DNA of 13,442 nt from UMGS1663 sp963621995 (GTDB taxonomy: Bacteria > Bacillota > Clostridia > TANB77 > CAG-508): the NCBI GenBank assembly GCA_963621995.1, contig CAVFFZ010000031.1, positions 1-13,442 of the forward strand. The letters run 5' to 3'. The translations under genes and the position numbers were made by a program. The notes beneath the pieces were generated by a model. The model was not told where the DNA came from. It saw only the letters and a list, made by a program, of their open reading frames with translations, and did no database searches. Below are positions 13,226 to 13,442 of the stretch, one piece after another. Numbering within the stretch: the first letter of the stretch is position 1; every line of letters begins with the position of its first letter.

Positions 13226-13253
13226 CTTTCTAGCTTTTTACAAAGCTAGAAAG
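13226..13253. repeat. perfect 12-bp hairpin overlapping the stop codon of the right-edge gene
   Basis: CTTTCTAGCTTT (13226-13237) and AAAGCTAGAAAG (13242-13253) form a perfect stem with a four-base loop that reads GTAA on the minus strand, a GNRA-type tetraloop. The TAG stop of the right-edge gene is inside the stem. Neither strand has a T-tract directly after it, so a simple intrinsic terminator is doubtful. Confidence 0.85.
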
Positions 13254-13442
13254 TCGTACTCAAGCGAACATACATGATCTCATCGACAAATTCGCTTTGT
13301 ATAGTGGCATGGTCGAAATATATATAATACCCATCGTATACACTTCTCTGCGAAGACGACCAATACCAGTAGCTAATCCCTAGGTTAGCATAATTGCTTG
13401 TCGTAACTCCTAGGTCTTTATATAAAAAGTCTCCAAATGCAC
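13246..13442 (-). CDS. C-terminal fragment of a DUF1566/FISUMP-like (C-type-lectin-fold) protein
   Basis: A 64-codon frame is open from the right edge to a TAG at 13246-13248. The protein end reads AFGDFLYKDLGVTTSNYANL, then GISYWYWSSSQRSVYDGYYI, then ...MYVRLSTTF. A YWSSS block, then an aromatic-rich strand and a final Y/C-V-R, is how DUF1566 (Lcl C-terminal), FISUMP and related formylglycine-enzyme-like domains end. These domains are C-type-lectin folds, often used for surface binding. Base composition is about 39 % GC by hand count, clearly above the surrounding DNA. This frame uses codons such as TCG, ACG, CGC and GAC that are rare elsewhere in the window. The start, full length and localisation cannot be seen. 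Such domains are frequent targets of diversity-generating retroelements. Family call is tentative because only the end is present. Confidence 0.6.
   Translation of the reverse strand, partial: AFGDFLYKDLGVTTSNYANLGISYWYWSSSQRSVYDGYYIYFDHATIQSEFVDEIMYVRLSTTF

Noticed and set aside
12937..13233. 98-codon plus-strand frame across the tRNA region
   Set aside because: Antisense to the tRNA, no ribosome binding site, and composition (F, L, I, Y runs) typical of AT-rich noncoding DNA.

Overview
The window is AT-rich DNA from an anaerobic, spore-forming Clostridia-type Firmicute. The evidence is very low GC, strong AGGAGG-type ribosome binding sites, TTGACA/TATAAT promoters, and sporulation genes found only in endospore formers (sipL-like SPOCS/LysM, yunB, cwlD, yabG next to veg). 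No rRNA, no CRISPR array and no intact transposase gene is visible. Every convincing gene lies on the minus strand, so the order below runs right to left for transcription.

Left part (1-4000), a spore-assembly block: yabG (carrying an apparent single-base frameshift), veg with a near-consensus promoter and a terminator, then an apparent sipL-yunB-cwlD operon (cwlD runs off the left edge). The yabG-veg neighbourhood is the same as in Bacillus subtilis. A roughly 145-bp inverted-repeat element (4027-4172), REPIN-like in form and containing an intrinsic terminator, sits between yabG and the next gene. It supplies that gene's stop codon.

Middle part (4168-9552), a cell-wall division/sporulation module: ftsE-ftsX followed by two tandem paralogous secreted coiled-coil M23 endopeptidases (EnvC/PcsB-like) and an S41 PDZ carboxy-terminal protease. 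The likely logic is an FtsEX ATPase/transmembrane switch acting on exported coiled-coil peptidoglycan hydrolases, with the S41 protease possibly trimming one of them.

Right-middle part (9739-11691): a transketolase split into N- and C-terminal subunit genes, ending in a strong terminator that overlaps the last codons.

Right part (11781-13442): a GtrA-family membrane protein plus a membrane-anchored M23 protein, a tRNA-Trp(CCA) gene flanked by hairpins, and the C-terminal 64 codons of a protein entering from the right edge. That fragment has the YWSSS...YVR pattern of DUF1566/FISUMP-type C-type-lectin folds, a higher GC content (about 39 %, hand count) than its surroundings, and a 12-bp hairpin at its stop codon. 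It could be the variable end of a diversity-generating-retroelement target. This is the most speculative and most interesting signal, and the window contains neither a template repeat nor a reverse transcriptase.
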